64,000 bases of DNA, from the NCBI GenBank assembly GCA_036493915.1, contig DASXPA010000137.1, forward strand, positions 1 to 64,000. Direction: 5' to 3'. Numbering within the stretch: position 1 is the stretch's first letter; every line of letters starts with the position of its first letter. The position numbers and the translations under genes are program-made. Source of the DNA: Palsa-1392 sp036493915. Lineage in GTDB: Bacteria; Verrucomicrobiota; Verrucomicrobiia; Chthoniobacterales; UBA10450. Shown here piece after piece: positions 9,601 through 16,995 of the stretch. The notes beneath the pieces are model-generated. The model did not search any database. It saw only the letters and a list, made by a program, of their open reading frames with translations, and had not been told where the DNA came from.

Positions 9601-10292
9601 GGCTGCGCGCTGTAGTTCTTGAGCAGGATGAGATCGTGATAGCGAAAGGCGAGCAGACGCTCGCTGTCCGTCAGATTCTTTAAAATGACATCGGCGTCTC
9701 CATTCGGCCCAAACGAAATCGTCTCCAGCGGCGACGAGCCACGCTGATAAATATTTTGGTCGGAATCCTCCGAAGCGTTCAGCTGATAAACGATGTCAAT
9801 CGCCTGCGCGGCCATTCCGAGCTGCGACATGAAGGAGTAAAAGGCGACGACTTGTTCCTGCTTCAGGCCCGCCTGCGAAATCAAATCGTAGAGCTGCACG
9901 CCGAGCATGATTTTGCGGTCGGTGCTGAGCGAGGCGGCAAGCTTTTGCGCCATCGCGGAGAGATCCTGTTGCTCGTAGAGCGCTTGGCGGAAAAGCATCC
10001 TCAGCTCCGAGTAAACGGTTTCCGGATAATCGTAACGCAGAAATCCGAGGCTCGAGTCGATCTCCTCTTCCAGAAGAACCCCGTCGGCTTTCGAGAAACT
10101 TGCCAGCACCTGGATGAGCAATGGAAGGAGGTTCGGTCCTTCCGCGACGCTTCGCGGTTTGCGCATCGCGCGCCGCACCCAACGCCGGCTGCGTCGCCGC
10201 CAACGATAAGCCAGCGGAGTCACCCGCTGGACGGCGCGATCGATCCGGTCTGCGACTGAAGCGACAAGTTCCGACATGCGATTCAATCGCAA
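6666..10292 (-). CDS. TerB/FHA-containing ABCG-type ABC transporter (fused ATPase and permease)
   Basis: A 1208-aa multidomain membrane protein. About residues 55-170 look like a TerB-type helical domain (SFSKADGVLLEEEID, then LSTDRKIMLGVQLYDLISQA). The region about 290-470 contains FHA-like beta-rich modules (for example DHPIMVGDVPVRT and PLADGDTIRIDVGQ). The ABCG-like ATPase follows: Walker A GASGSGKST near residue 500, signature LSGGERKRLN near 605, Walker B DVYLFDEPTSG near 625, and an H-loop in VTIHQPSSR. A CPSCGTTRPEF stretch near 714 may be one half of a zinc site. An ABC-2 type membrane domain occupies about 830-1010, followed by a hydrophilic helical insert and a last C-terminal membrane helix. 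The cargo is unknown. It is divergent from ftsH, with both promoters in the 153 bases between. The ABC half contains dispersed 9-mer copies at 7428 and 7554; the N-terminal two thirds has none. Confidence 0.85.
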   Translation of the reverse strand: MRLNRMSELVASVADRIDRAVQRVTPLAYRWRRRSRRWVRRAMRKPRSVAEGPNLLPLLIQVLASFSKADGVLLEEEIDSSLGFLRYDYPETVYSELRMLFRQALYEQQDLSAMAQKLAASLSTDRKIMLGVQLYDLISQAGLKQEQVVAFYSFMSQLGMAAQAIDIVYQLNASEDSDQNIYQRGSSPLETISFGPNGDADVILKNLTDSERLLAFRYHDLILLKNYSAQPVSVRGRPLARGGFCRIYPGQRILVGDQVLSFQELAIYFNAKKNVSLPQIFVRVNRDSDEVELERSRTRDSSLEVTFGLKVQVKALRDVRAMLNGIKLKSGTKVDATLEDRIIFHNDTELDLIDLRRRARAMGGRFQLKASKSEYLVSNNPSLLEEDDILLSPGTAGDVLLKILCDYDKRVGVLEVLESDHPIMVGDVPVRTTAPLADGDTIRIDVGQFLRCDFSERIIEEERNIIRSLEVVDVNHRFRNSDIALEGISFAINRGELVCVMGASGSGKSTLMRVLGGQLQPMQGQVLLNGQPLYENLDALKRYVSYIPQDDAFDEHLTIGENLQFAAAIRSPHLSQRDRARRLEAKLLELGLSERRDSVVGSPVKKTLSGGERKRLNIGLDMIGSADVYLFDEPTSGLSSKDSEHVIEIIRGMAHNKIIIVTIHQPSSRIFQMFHKAILLDKGGRLVFFGTPSDMLRYFAEAEHQHQFGADLGQCPSCGTTRPEFIFDVLETPLRDLSGDIIYEENNRGQLMPARRYSPEFWRDKYEAFRLIQDVKQVPLRRDPVLPLPPLPPQKAREPIRWHDEWTQLRTLLRRAFMSKLRNRGNLVVTIGFAPLLAVFIGILLRYSDSGHYDFASAYHIPTFLFLTLIVAMFLGLTNSADDIIRDRAVLQRERNLNVRLSYYICAKTISLGVFALVQSILFILIGNAILEIRGMFWPDLAIVFMTAMSGVALGLVVSSLVSDPKTAANIVPFVLIPQIVMGGALIKYQDMNRNLNLVHVFQRWFHEHPESDEGAKMDSRLQVPFICEFVSMRWSYEELVVAQAKLNPLTKREDAAQRQIDAIVNRHEVQPGDAQRLDDLKEALAMLSGLEAQNARQIDHYLALLDRVLHGKARFSRADFKNANGPITAEQLYVNQKISDLIGNAEMEQSDYRREGKPNVFFGEDKRYFGMKVSVFLFNTLVLLGSSLGLLWLLHWILRRQLEVRRS

Positions 10293-10445
10293 AATTACCC
10301 GCGTCCGACCCCAGACGCAATGAACCCCGGAGCCTCTGGTGTTGTCTCAAGGGAAAGCAGGGTTCGGCCCGGGTCCTGCTCTTTTGCAATGCCAAACGCT
10401 TCATGATACTTTTTCCGCTCGCGCTTTTCTGGCGCGTTATCTTCT

Positions 10446-12491
10446 ATGGCCCAGCCTGATCGTAATTCTCCCAAAGACAACAAGCCGCGCGGCGGCGATC
10501 CGAATTTTAACTGGCGCGGCGTGATCCTTTTCGCGATCGCGTTTGCTCTTATCGGGCTCGCGATTTTGTTCCGCGGCGGCACCGGTTACAGCAGTGAGGA
10601 AGACGTTCCTTACAATCGCTTCCTCGAGCTGCTCGATCATAAGCAGATCGTCAACGACCCGAAGTATCCGCTCCTTCTTGTGGTCGAGGAAGGGCGCCCC
10701 ACGCAGACGATCCGCGGCGCTTACACCCGGGCCGGCGTCGGCAACGCGCCCGCACAGCAGGTGCCATTTCACACTACGATTTATCTTAACTACACGACCG
10801 ATCTGCAGCAAAAACTGGCTGACGCCGGGATGCAGCCGGCCATTCGCACGGAGTCGAACGTTCTCGCGCAAGCGGTCATCGGCTTTGTTCCGATCGCTCT
10901 CTTTTTGCTCATCCTCTACTTCCTCTTCCGCCAGCAGATCCGCATGGCTGGAAAAGGCGCACTGAATTTCGGCAAGTCGAAAGCGCGCATGCTCGCGCGG
11001 GATAAAAACAAAATCACCTTCCGCGATGTCGCCGGGGTCGAAGAGGCGAAGGACGAAGTGCAAGAGCTCGTCGAATTTCTGCGCGACCCGAAGAAGTTTC
11101 AAAAACTCGGCGGGCGAATCCCGAAAGGTGTGCTCTTGGTCGGCCCGCCGGGAACTGGTAAGACACTTCTCGCGCGCGCCATCGCGGGCGAAGCGGATGT
11201 TCCGTTCTTCTCCATCAGCGGCTCGGACTTTGTCGAGATGTTTGTCGGCGTCGGCGCGAGCCGCGTGCGCGACATGTTCGAGCAAGGGAAGAAGTCCGCG
11301 CCTTGCATCATTTTCATCGACGAAATCGACGCCGTCGGTCGCCATCGTGGGCACGGAGTCGGCGGCGGGCACGACGAACGCGAGCAAACGCTCAACGCGC
11401 TCCTCGTCGAGATGGATGGTTTCGACACGCAGGAAGGTGTTATCATCATCGCGGCGACAAACCGTCCAGACGTGCTCGATCCCGCGCTGTTGCGTCCGGG
11501 ACGCTTCGATCGCCAGATCACCGTCAACCTGCCAGACGTGAAAGGCCGCGAAGAAATTCTGCGGGTTCACTCCAAGAAAGTGAAACTGGCGGAAGGCGTC
11601 GATCTCGCCGTCGTCGCGCGTGGCACTCCCGGGTATTCCGGCGCCGAGCTGGCCAACGTGATCAACGAAGCGGCGCTCCTCGCGGCGCGACGTGGATTAA
11701 AAGGAATCACCCTTTCGGAGCTAGAAGAAGCGCGCGATAAAGTCCGCTGGGGCAAGGAACGGCGCAGCCTCGCGCTGAGTGAGAAAGAGAAGACCAACAC
11801 CGCCTATCACGAAGCCGGCCACGCTCTTTTGCTCGAACTGCTCGAGCACACGGAGCCCCTCCATAAAGTGACCATCATTCCGCGCGGACCTTCGTTAGGC
11901 TCGACCATGTGGCTCCCGCTCGAGGACAAATACACCCAACGTCGCAACGAACTGCTCGACGATCTCGTCGTCAGCATGGGCGGGCGTGTCGCGGAGGAGA
12001 TTGTTTTCGGCGATGTCACCAGCGGGGCGCGCGGCGACATCCAGATGGCAACTCGCCTCGCCCGGAAAATGGTTTGCGAGTGGGGCATGAGCGAAAAGAT
12101 GGGCATGGTCGAATACGGCGAACACGAGGATTATGTTTTCCTCGGTCGCGACATTTCCAAGTCGCGCGATTACAGCGAAGCGACTGCAGAGCAGATCGAC
12201 ACTGAAGTGCGCAAGCTGGTCGACGACGCCTACGCACGCGCCAAATGCATACTCGAGAGCAATCGCGAAAAACTCGAAACCATCGCGAGAGCTCTGCTCG
12301 AATTCGAAACCCTCGATGGCGCGCAGATTCGGGAGATCATCGAGCACGGGAGATTGGTCAACCCACCACGCGGACCGCAGCCGCCCAGCCCGGGCGAAAA
12401 GTTGGCGCCGGAAAAACCGCCCAAGCAAGTTGTCGTCGCGCCCGATGTCGCGCCGCCTTTGGGCGGCGGTCTCAGTGGCGCCCCGGCCTGA
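10446..12491 (+). CDS. ftsH: ATP-dependent zinc metalloprotease FtsH
   Basis: A 681-aa inner-membrane AAA+ protease that extracts and degrades membrane and short-lived cytosolic proteins. It has an N-terminal transmembrane helix (WRGVILFAIAFALIGLAILF), a periplasmic domain, a second helix (VIGFVPIALFLLILYFLF), Walker A GPPGTGKTLLARAI near residue 233, Walker B CIIFIDEIDAVG, the pore and second-region-of-homology motifs (ATNRPDVLDPALLRPGRFDR), and the zinc site YHEAGHALL near residue 455. The C-terminal tail is proline-rich. The ATG at 10446 gives a normal short hydrophilic N-terminus (MAQPDRNSPKDNK). A small membrane-protein gene follows 28 bases downstream. One exact dispersed 9-mer lies at 11892, read as Ser-Leu-Gly. 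Confidence 0.97.
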   Translation: MAQPDRNSPKDNKPRGGDPNFNWRGVILFAIAFALIGLAILFRGGTGYSSEEDVPYNRFLELLDHKQIVNDPKYPLLLVVEEGRPTQTIRGAYTRAGVGNAPAQQVPFHTTIYLNYTTDLQQKLADAGMQPAIRTESNVLAQAVIGFVPIALFLLILYFLFRQQIRMAGKGALNFGKSKARMLARDKNKITFRDVAGVEEAKDEVQELVEFLRDPKKFQKLGGRIPKGVLLVGPPGTGKTLLARAIAGEADVPFFSISGSDFVEMFVGVGASRVRDMFEQGKKSAPCIIFIDEIDAVGRHRGHGVGGGHDEREQTLNALLVEMDGFDTQEGVIIIAATNRPDVLDPALLRPGRFDRQITVNLPDVKGREEILRVHSKKVKLAEGVDLAVVARGTPGYSGAELANVINEAALLAARRGLKGITLSELEEARDKVRWGKERRSLALSEKEKTNTAYHEAGHALLLELLEHTEPLHKVTIIPRGPSLGSTMWLPLEDKYTQRRNELLDDLVVSMGGRVAEEIVFGDVTSGARGDIQMATRLARKMVCEWGMSEKMGMVEYGEHEDYVFLGRDISKSRDYSEATAEQIDTEVRKLVDDAYARAKCILESNREKLETIARALLEFETLDGAQIREIIEHGRLVNPPRGPQPPSPGEKLAPEKPPKQVVVAPDVAPPLGGGLSGAPA

Positions 12492-12519
12492 CGAGCAAAG
12501 GAGCGCGGATCTGGAGGCG

Positions 12520-12762
12520 ATGCTGGCGGTAGTTCATCGACATGAAGATTCCGTTCTTGCGCTGCGAATCTTTTTCAGCTTCTGCCTCGGGCTCGTCTTG
12601 CTCGGCGGCGTCTATATCTTTCGCATGCGCAAGAAGCTCTTCGATCCGGACCCCGAAGTAGTGGCCGATCACTGGGCGGTTCGCAATTTGCGTCTCTGGC
12701 AGGTTATCCTCGTCTGGCTCCTCGCGGTCGAGCTGTTCGTGACCATGCTGTGGCGGCTGTAA
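12520..12762 (+). CDS. Small two-helix membrane protein downstream of ftsH
   Basis: An 80-aa protein with two predicted membrane helices (LRIFFSFCLGLVLLGGVYIF and LWQVILVWLLAVELFVTMLW) joined by a charged loop (RMRKKLFDPDPEVVADHWAV). I do not recognise a named family. The start at 12520 is the first ATG before the first helix. GGAGG at 12513-12517 is very close to it, and AAAGGAG at 12497-12503 is rather far, so an alternative upstream start is possible. Spacing to ftsH (28 bases, same strand) suggests one transcript, so it could be a small FtsH partner or membrane-quality factor; that is speculation. Confidence 0.7.
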   Translation: MLAVVHRHEDSVLALRIFFSFCLGLVLLGGVYIFRMRKKLFDPDPEVVADHWAVRNLRLWQVILVWLLAVELFVTMLWRL

Positions 12763-12770
12763 TCCCGCTG

Positions 12771-12830
12771 GTTGTAGCCGGGGGCGATGACCCCGGCTGA
12801 CCTCGCGCTTGCAGTGTCTCTTCCACGCGG
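12771..12830. repeat. Palindromic repeat, TTGTAGCCG family
   Basis: The stretch GGTTGTAGCCGGGGGCGATG continues ACCCCGGCTGACC, forming a G/C-rich hairpin (CCGGGG/CCCCGG). It matches the elements at 1-46 and 37612-37694. It lies between the small membrane gene and the rarA stop, two convergent genes, and may act as a bidirectional terminator. Confidence 0.6.
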
Positions 12831-12853
12831 GGTCAACGTTCCGGCTTCAATTT

Positions 12854-14020
12854 CTAGCCCTGCGGGTTCACCGGGAAGTGCTTGTTTTTCAGCCGCTCCG
12901 GCACGCGCTCAGTTTTCTCGTTTTCGATCTCCTCCGTCGCCGCGCCTAACGACTCATAAGCTTCGCGACTCTTCGGCGCCCGGGACATGTAGCAAACCGC
13001 GTGGGCGAGTGGAATCCGCGCTTCCGGAAGTCCCACAAACTCGACGGCCTGTTGCGTCGCGATCGCCAGCGGCAAAGCCTGCGCATCGGCCAGGCCAACG
13101 TCTTCGCTCGCGAAAATCACGATCCGCCGGGCGATAAAGCGGAAGTCCTCGCCGGCGTGAAGCATTTTCGCGAGCCAATAGATCGCGCCTTTCGCGTCCG
13201 AGGCGCGCATGCTCTTGATGAGCGCGCTAATCGTGTCGTAGTGCGCATCGCCCACGCGATCGTAGACGACCGCTTTCGTTTGGATGCTTTCTTCCGCCAC
13301 CTTTAGCGTGAAGTTTACAGTCCCTTTCTCGTTAGGCGGCGTCGTCAAAACGCCGATCTCGAGGGCATTCAAACATTTGCGGGCATCGCCGTCGCTGAGC
13401 TTCGCGAGATGGCGCTTCGCCTCCAGGTCCATCTTTACTCGATGGTTGCCGAGGCCCCGCTCTTCGTCAGCGAGCGCGCGATCGATCAGCTCTTCCAGCT
13501 CTTCCACGCCTAACGACTCCAACTGGAACACCTGCGAGCGGGAAACGAGCGCGCTGTTGACATAGAAGAACGGATTATAAGTGGTTGCTCCGATCAGGCG
13601 CAGATTCCCGCTTTCCACGTCGGGGAGGAGGATGTCCTGCTGCGCTTTGTTGAAATGATGAATCTCGTCGACAAAAAGGATCGTTTTCTGGCCAGACGTG
13701 CGGCGGCGATTGGCCGCCGCGCCGACGACTTGGCGCATCTCCGCGACGTTGCTCTCCACGCCGCTTAGCTTTTCAAATTTTGATTGAGTCATCGCCGCGA
13801 TGATCTGGGCGAGCGTCGTCTTCCCCGTGCCGGGCGGGCCGGACAGAATCACTGAGGGCAGACGGTCGGCTTCAATCGCGCGTCGGAGCAATCTTCCCGG
13901 TGCGAGAATATGCTTCTGACCGACAAATTCATCGAGCGTGCGCGGTCGCATACGGCTGGCGAGCGGCGCGTTCGCGTCCGTTGTCGTTTCGTCTTTTGCC
14001 TCGCTGAAGAGGTCCTGCAC
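12854..14020 (-). CDS. rarA: Replication-associated recombination protein RarA (MgsA)
   Basis: A 388-aa AAA+ ATPase acting at stalled replication forks, related to clamp-loader subunits. It shows the family start (LASRMRPRTLDEFVGQKHIL), Walker A SGPPGTGKTTLAQII (about residues 59-73), Walker B ILFVDEIHHFNKAQQD, sensor 1 LIGATTYNPFF, and the C-terminal tetramer region (KSMRASDAKGAIYWLAKML, then FASEDVGLADAQAL). Family members usually run about 40-50 residues longer, ending in a tyrosine-rich tail. Here the protein stops after NKHFPVNPQG, close to the palindromic repeat at 12771-12830, so a repeat-associated C-terminal truncation is likely. Three exact dispersed 9-mers lie inside (12944, 13329, 13508). 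Confidence 0.93.
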   Translation of the reverse strand: MQDLFSEAKDETTTDANAPLASRMRPRTLDEFVGQKHILAPGRLLRRAIEADRLPSVILSGPPGTGKTTLAQIIAAMTQSKFEKLSGVESNVAEMRQVVGAAANRRRTSGQKTILFVDEIHHFNKAQQDILLPDVESGNLRLIGATTYNPFFYVNSALVSRSQVFQLESLGVEELEELIDRALADEERGLGNHRVKMDLEAKRHLAKLSDGDARKCLNALEIGVLTTPPNEKGTVNFTLKVAEESIQTKAVVYDRVGDAHYDTISALIKSMRASDAKGAIYWLAKMLHAGEDFRFIARRIVIFASEDVGLADAQALPLAIATQQAVEFVGLPEARIPLAHAVCYMSRAPKSREAYESLGAATEEIENEKTERVPERLKNKHFPVNPQG

Positions 14021-14093
14021 ACCGCAGCCTAACGGCGGCGGAATGGTTTGTCAGCCGCTTGACCGGGCGGACCCGCACGCACATTCTGGAAAC

Positions 14094-14513
14094 ATGCAAA
14101 CGGCTGAGGCTGGCCCAAGCACGGTCGACGACTACATGCAGTTGCCGGATGGCGGCCCGCGCTACGAATGGATCGAAGAAGCGTTGCTTCGTTACCACGA
14201 ACTGACTGCCGGGAGCATTTTTCTCATACTCGGGCCCCGTATGAGGAAGCATCGGAGCGGTCAAATTTATTCCGCGCCCGTCGACGTTACTCTTGACGAT
14301 CTTGATGTTCTTCAGCCGGGCATCCTTTATTTCTCGAATGCCCGGCGCGTATGCCCTCACGAAGCGGCTCCGACGGAGGCGCCGGAGCTTGCGATCGAAA
14401 CTCTCTCGCCCGCCGTCGAAAAACGGGACCGCATTATGAAGCGAAATATTTGCCCAGCGGGTCGAGGAACTTTGGCTGATTGAGCCTGAGAAGAAGCGAA
14501 TCGAGTGTCCCTG
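14094..14513 (+). pseudogene. Decayed Uma2-family (DUF820) endonuclease-like gene
   Basis: The frame from the ATG at 14094 shows Uma2-like segments: STVDDYMQLPDGGPRYEWIE, then SGQIYSAPVDVTLDDLDVLQ and PGILYFSNARR, then ELAIETLSPAVEKRDRIMKR. It has lost about 30 residues in the middle, where the family has a PxPxxxH stretch. After IMKRN it goes out of frame. The expected continuation, RVEELWLIEPEKKRIE, is present in another frame at about 14460-14508. The remnant ends where the usp gene starts. Whole-family function (putative PD-(D/E)XK nuclease) is poorly known, and this copy is almost surely inactive. Confidence 0.65.
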
Positions 14514-14515
14514 TC

Positions 14516-15007
14516 ATGAAGAGAATTCTCGTTCCGGTTGATTTTTCTCCTGCGATGGAAGGTGTCCTCACCCTGGCGCGAGAGATGGCGCGGGCTTTTG
14601 ACGCCGAATTGCACCTCGTGCATGTGCGGGAAATCAGCGCACTGCCGGTCTATCCCGCAGCGACGATTGGTTACCCGGGAATCGGAATGCCGGAAATGGG
14701 AATGACCGGCGGGATGCCGATCGCGCTGGCCGGCGAACCGCCTAACGAGAAAAGAAAAAGCCGGCTGGACCATTTGCAGGACGAAATGTTGCGGCGCGGT
14801 CTGCGCGCCTTTGCTCACGAGCGTGAGGGAAGTGTGGTCGAGGAAATTCTTGCCGCCGCCGAGGAGCTTTCCGTCCAGCTCATCGCCATGGGATCGCACG
14901 GGCACGGTTCAGTCTACAATTTGCTCGTCGGAAGTGTGACTGAAGGCGTTCTCAAGGCAGCGCGGCGTCCGATCTTGCTCGTCCCAGCTCCGGCCGCAAC
15001 GAAATAG
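14516..15007 (+). CDS. Universal stress protein (UspA family)
   Basis: A 163-aa cytosolic protein of the Usp fold. It begins MKRILVPVDFSPAMEGVL, the typical first strand and helix, and ends with the nucleotide-binding motif GSHGHGSVYNLLVGSVTEGV (G-x2-G-x9-G-S), so it probably binds ATP. A Gly/Met-rich insert (YPGIGMPEMGMTGGMP) sits at about residues 55-75, with the usual variable loop. The start at 14516 is chosen over an upstream in-frame codon because the strand MKRILVPVD is invariant in the family. It directly follows the decayed Uma2 gene. Confidence 0.92.
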   Translation: MKRILVPVDFSPAMEGVLTLAREMARAFDAELHLVHVREISALPVYPAATIGYPGIGMPEMGMTGGMPIALAGEPPNEKRKSRLDHLQDEMLRRGLRAFAHEREGSVVEEILAAAEELSVQLIAMGSHGHGSVYNLLVGSVTEGVLKAARRPILLVPAPAATK

Positions 15008-15056
15008 CAGGCTTCTGCCTTGCGCGGCGCGCGTTTCGTCTGAAACGTTTCCCTTC

Positions 15057-15950
15057 ATGCGCGCGCGCAGAATTATCTTCGGGCTCTCTCTTTTTTTCGT
15101 CGCGTCCTTTGGCCTGACGAATGCGGCGAAATTGCCTTTTGACACCGTCTTCAAAGGGCGCAGCCGTTTTGACCATCTCGTCCAGGAGGCGCGCGCGAAC
15201 GACTGGAAAGTGCTCCCCATTGGGGAGCGGACGGCGACCGTCGGTCATGCTTTGCTCGGGACGCGCTACAAGTCTTTCACGCTCGAGATCGACGATCGTA
15301 TCGAAGCCGCCTCGGTAAATTTCAATGGAATGGATTGCTGGACGTTTTTCGAGATTTCGCTCGACTTCGCCCGCATGCTCGACGAACCGGAAGCGGCCTG
15401 GACGCCAGAGAGGCTCCTCCATTATGTCGAGCTGGATCGTTATCGCGGCGGCATTTGCACGGGCGAATATCTCTCCCGGCTGCATTACCTCGAGGATTGG
15501 CTTTATGATAACGATCGCCGCGGTTTGGTCGAAGACCTGACGCGGAAGCTGGGAGGCGTGCAGGTGGATCACGCCGCGCAGGAGATGACCTTCGGTTGGC
15601 GCCATTATCGCTACCTCAAAGCGAACCCGGCCTTGCGCGAGCCGCTCGCCCGGATGGAGGCGCGGGTCACGGCACGGCCGCTTTATGAGATTCCGAAAAG
15701 CCGCGTCGCGCGGATCGAGCCGAAGCTCAAGAGCGGCGACATCATCGGCATCATTTCACGCGATCGGCCCGGGCTTTATTCGACGTCCCACGTCGGGCTG
15801 GCCTACCGAAGCCGTGACGGCGTCTTGCATTTCATGCATGCCTCGTCGCCGCATAACTATGGAAAGGTTGTTCTCGACGTGGAGCTCTCGCGTTATCTCG
15901 CGCAGTTCCACTCCGACACGGGAATTCTGGTCGCAAGGCCGATTCGTTAG
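15057..15950 (+). CDS. DUF1460 / N-acetylmuramoyl-L-alanine amidase-like exported protein
   Basis: A 297-aa protein with an N-terminal signal segment (RIIFGLSLFFVASFGLTNAA) followed by a DUF1460 domain, a papain-like NlpC/P60-related fold seen in cell-wall amidases. The probable catalytic cysteine is in NFNGMDCWTFFE (about residues 90-101), and the histidine lies in the later segment STSHVGLAYR, with LHFMHASSPHNYGKVV after it. It probably trims peptidoglycan or muropeptides in the periplasm. The stop codon TAG overlaps the end of the convergent HPr gene by four bases. Confidence in the family is good; the substrate is not visible. Confidence 0.8.
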   Translation: MRARRIIFGLSLFFVASFGLTNAAKLPFDTVFKGRSRFDHLVQEARANDWKVLPIGERTATVGHALLGTRYKSFTLEIDDRIEAASVNFNGMDCWTFFEISLDFARMLDEPEAAWTPERLLHYVELDRYRGGICTGEYLSRLHYLEDWLYDNDRRGLVEDLTRKLGGVQVDHAAQEMTFGWRHYRYLKANPALREPLARMEARVTARPLYEIPKSRVARIEPKLKSGDIIGIISRDRPGLYSTSHVGLAYRSRDGVLHFMHASSPHNYGKVVLDVELSRYLAQFHSDTGILVARPIR

Positions 15951-16222
15951 TCATAGTTATCGCGCAGTTGCCTAACGAGCTGGGCGAGCCGCTCGACGGC
16001 TTCCTCCGCGTCAGCGCCGAGCGCTTCGAGGCGCGCGGTCGCGCCGCGATCGAGATTGGCGCGCATGACGTCGATCAAACTGAGAGCGGAAAAACGTCTG
16101 TTGTTTGTTGCGATCCAGATTTCGGAGCGAAAAGAGTTTGCGCAGCGCACGAATTCGGCGGCCGGTCGGGCATGCAGGCCAAGGTGGTTCTCGATTCTGA
16201 TCTCGCGGCTGGCCTGGTTCAT
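15947..16222 (-). CDS. HPr family phosphocarrier protein
   Basis: A 91-aa HPr-fold protein with the phosphorylation motif NHLGLHARPAAEFV; the histidine in GLHARPA is the expected phospho-acceptor of PEP-dependent phosphotransfer. The region corresponding to regulatory Ser46 reads RFSALSLIDVM, so serines are present but the canonical SIMGVM is not. The start at 16222 (MNQASREIRI) has GGGG six bases upstream and begins just after the permease stop; an upstream ATG at 16234 would overlap the permease gene. It is the last gene of the minus-strand sulfur-uptake operon, and no other PTS gene is in the window, so a regulatory role is as likely as sugar transport. Confidence 0.88.
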   Translation of the reverse strand: MNQASREIRIENHLGLHARPAAEFVRCANSFRSEIWIATNNRRFSALSLIDVMRANLDRGATARLEALGADAEEAVERLAQLVRQLRDNYD

Positions 16223-16224
16223 TT

Positions 16225-16995
16225 TCAGCCCCATTGGCTCGTGCCCCAGCGCCGATAGAGGAATCGCTCGATGGGTGCAAAGAAAGTTTTATCCGAGAGC
16301 AAACCGATGAACACGATTACAAACATGATCCCAATTACCTGGTCCATCGCATTCAGTTCACGACCGTAATGGAGCAGTTCGCCGAGACCGAAGCCGGTAA
16401 GGATGGTAACGAAAATCTCTGCCGCCATGAGCGAGCGCCAGGCAAAAGCCCACCCTTGTTTCATCCCGCTGACGATGAAAGGCAGCGCGGCCGGCAGAAT
16501 GACGCGCAGCCAGAGGTGCATGTTCTTCGAGCCCATTGTTAGGGCAGCACGCCGATAAATCGGCGGCACGTGCCGCACGCCGGTATCGGTCGCGATTACC
16601 ACGGACCAGAGCGTTCCCATCACGACCACAAAGAGCATGGCCGCTTCACTTTGCCCAAACCACAACAGTGCCAGCGGCACCCAGCAAACGCTCGGCAGGG
16701 TCTGTAATCCGAGGGCGAGCGTTCCGATCGTATCGTGCAAGACCATCCACCGTGCCGTGAGCAAGCCAATCGGAATACCGGCGAACAGACCAATGCCATA
16801 GCCGGATAAGAGACGTTTGACCGTGACCAAGATGGCTCGCCAAAGCGTGCCGTCGGCGGCGGACGCACGGAGATAATCGAAGACTTTGATCGGCGCCGGG
16901 AGCAGGACCGGCGACCAAATGCGCGCCCGAGTGACCAATTCCCAAAGCAAAAGCAACCCCACGAAGAAAAACAGCGACAGAAAAAAGCGTTTCAT
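16225..16995 (-). CDS. ABC transporter permease, sulfonate/nitrate/taurine type (SsuC-like)
   Basis: A 256-aa inner-membrane permease with about six hydrophobic helices and the BPD_transp_1 signature region: EAAMLFVVVMGTLWSVVIAT, then RRAALTMGSKNMHLWLRVIL and PAALPFIVSGMKQGWAFAWR (the EAA-type loop that contacts the ATPase). It belongs with the ATPase and binding-protein genes immediately upstream; its ATG overlaps the ATPase stop by four bases. The Rrf2 and YezD-like genes at the head of the operon favour an organosulfur substrate. Exact substrate cannot be read from sequence. Confidence 0.88.
   Translation of the reverse strand: MKRFFLSLFFFVGLLLLWELVTRARIWSPVLLPAPIKVFDYLRASAADGTLWRAILVTVKRLLSGYGIGLFAGIPIGLLTARWMVLHDTIGTLALGLQTLPSVCWVPLALLWFGQSEAAMLFVVVMGTLWSVVIATDTGVRHVPPIYRRAALTMGSKNMHLWLRVILPAALPFIVSGMKQGWAFAWRSLMAAEIFVTILTGFGLGELLHYGRELNAMDQVIGIMFVIVFIGLLSDKTFFAPIERFLYRRWGTSQWG

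Noticed and set aside
10437..11570. 377-codon minus-strand frame opposite ftsH
   Set aside because: It lies antisense to a complete ftsH and encodes a charged, family-less product, as expected of shadow frames in GC-rich DNA.
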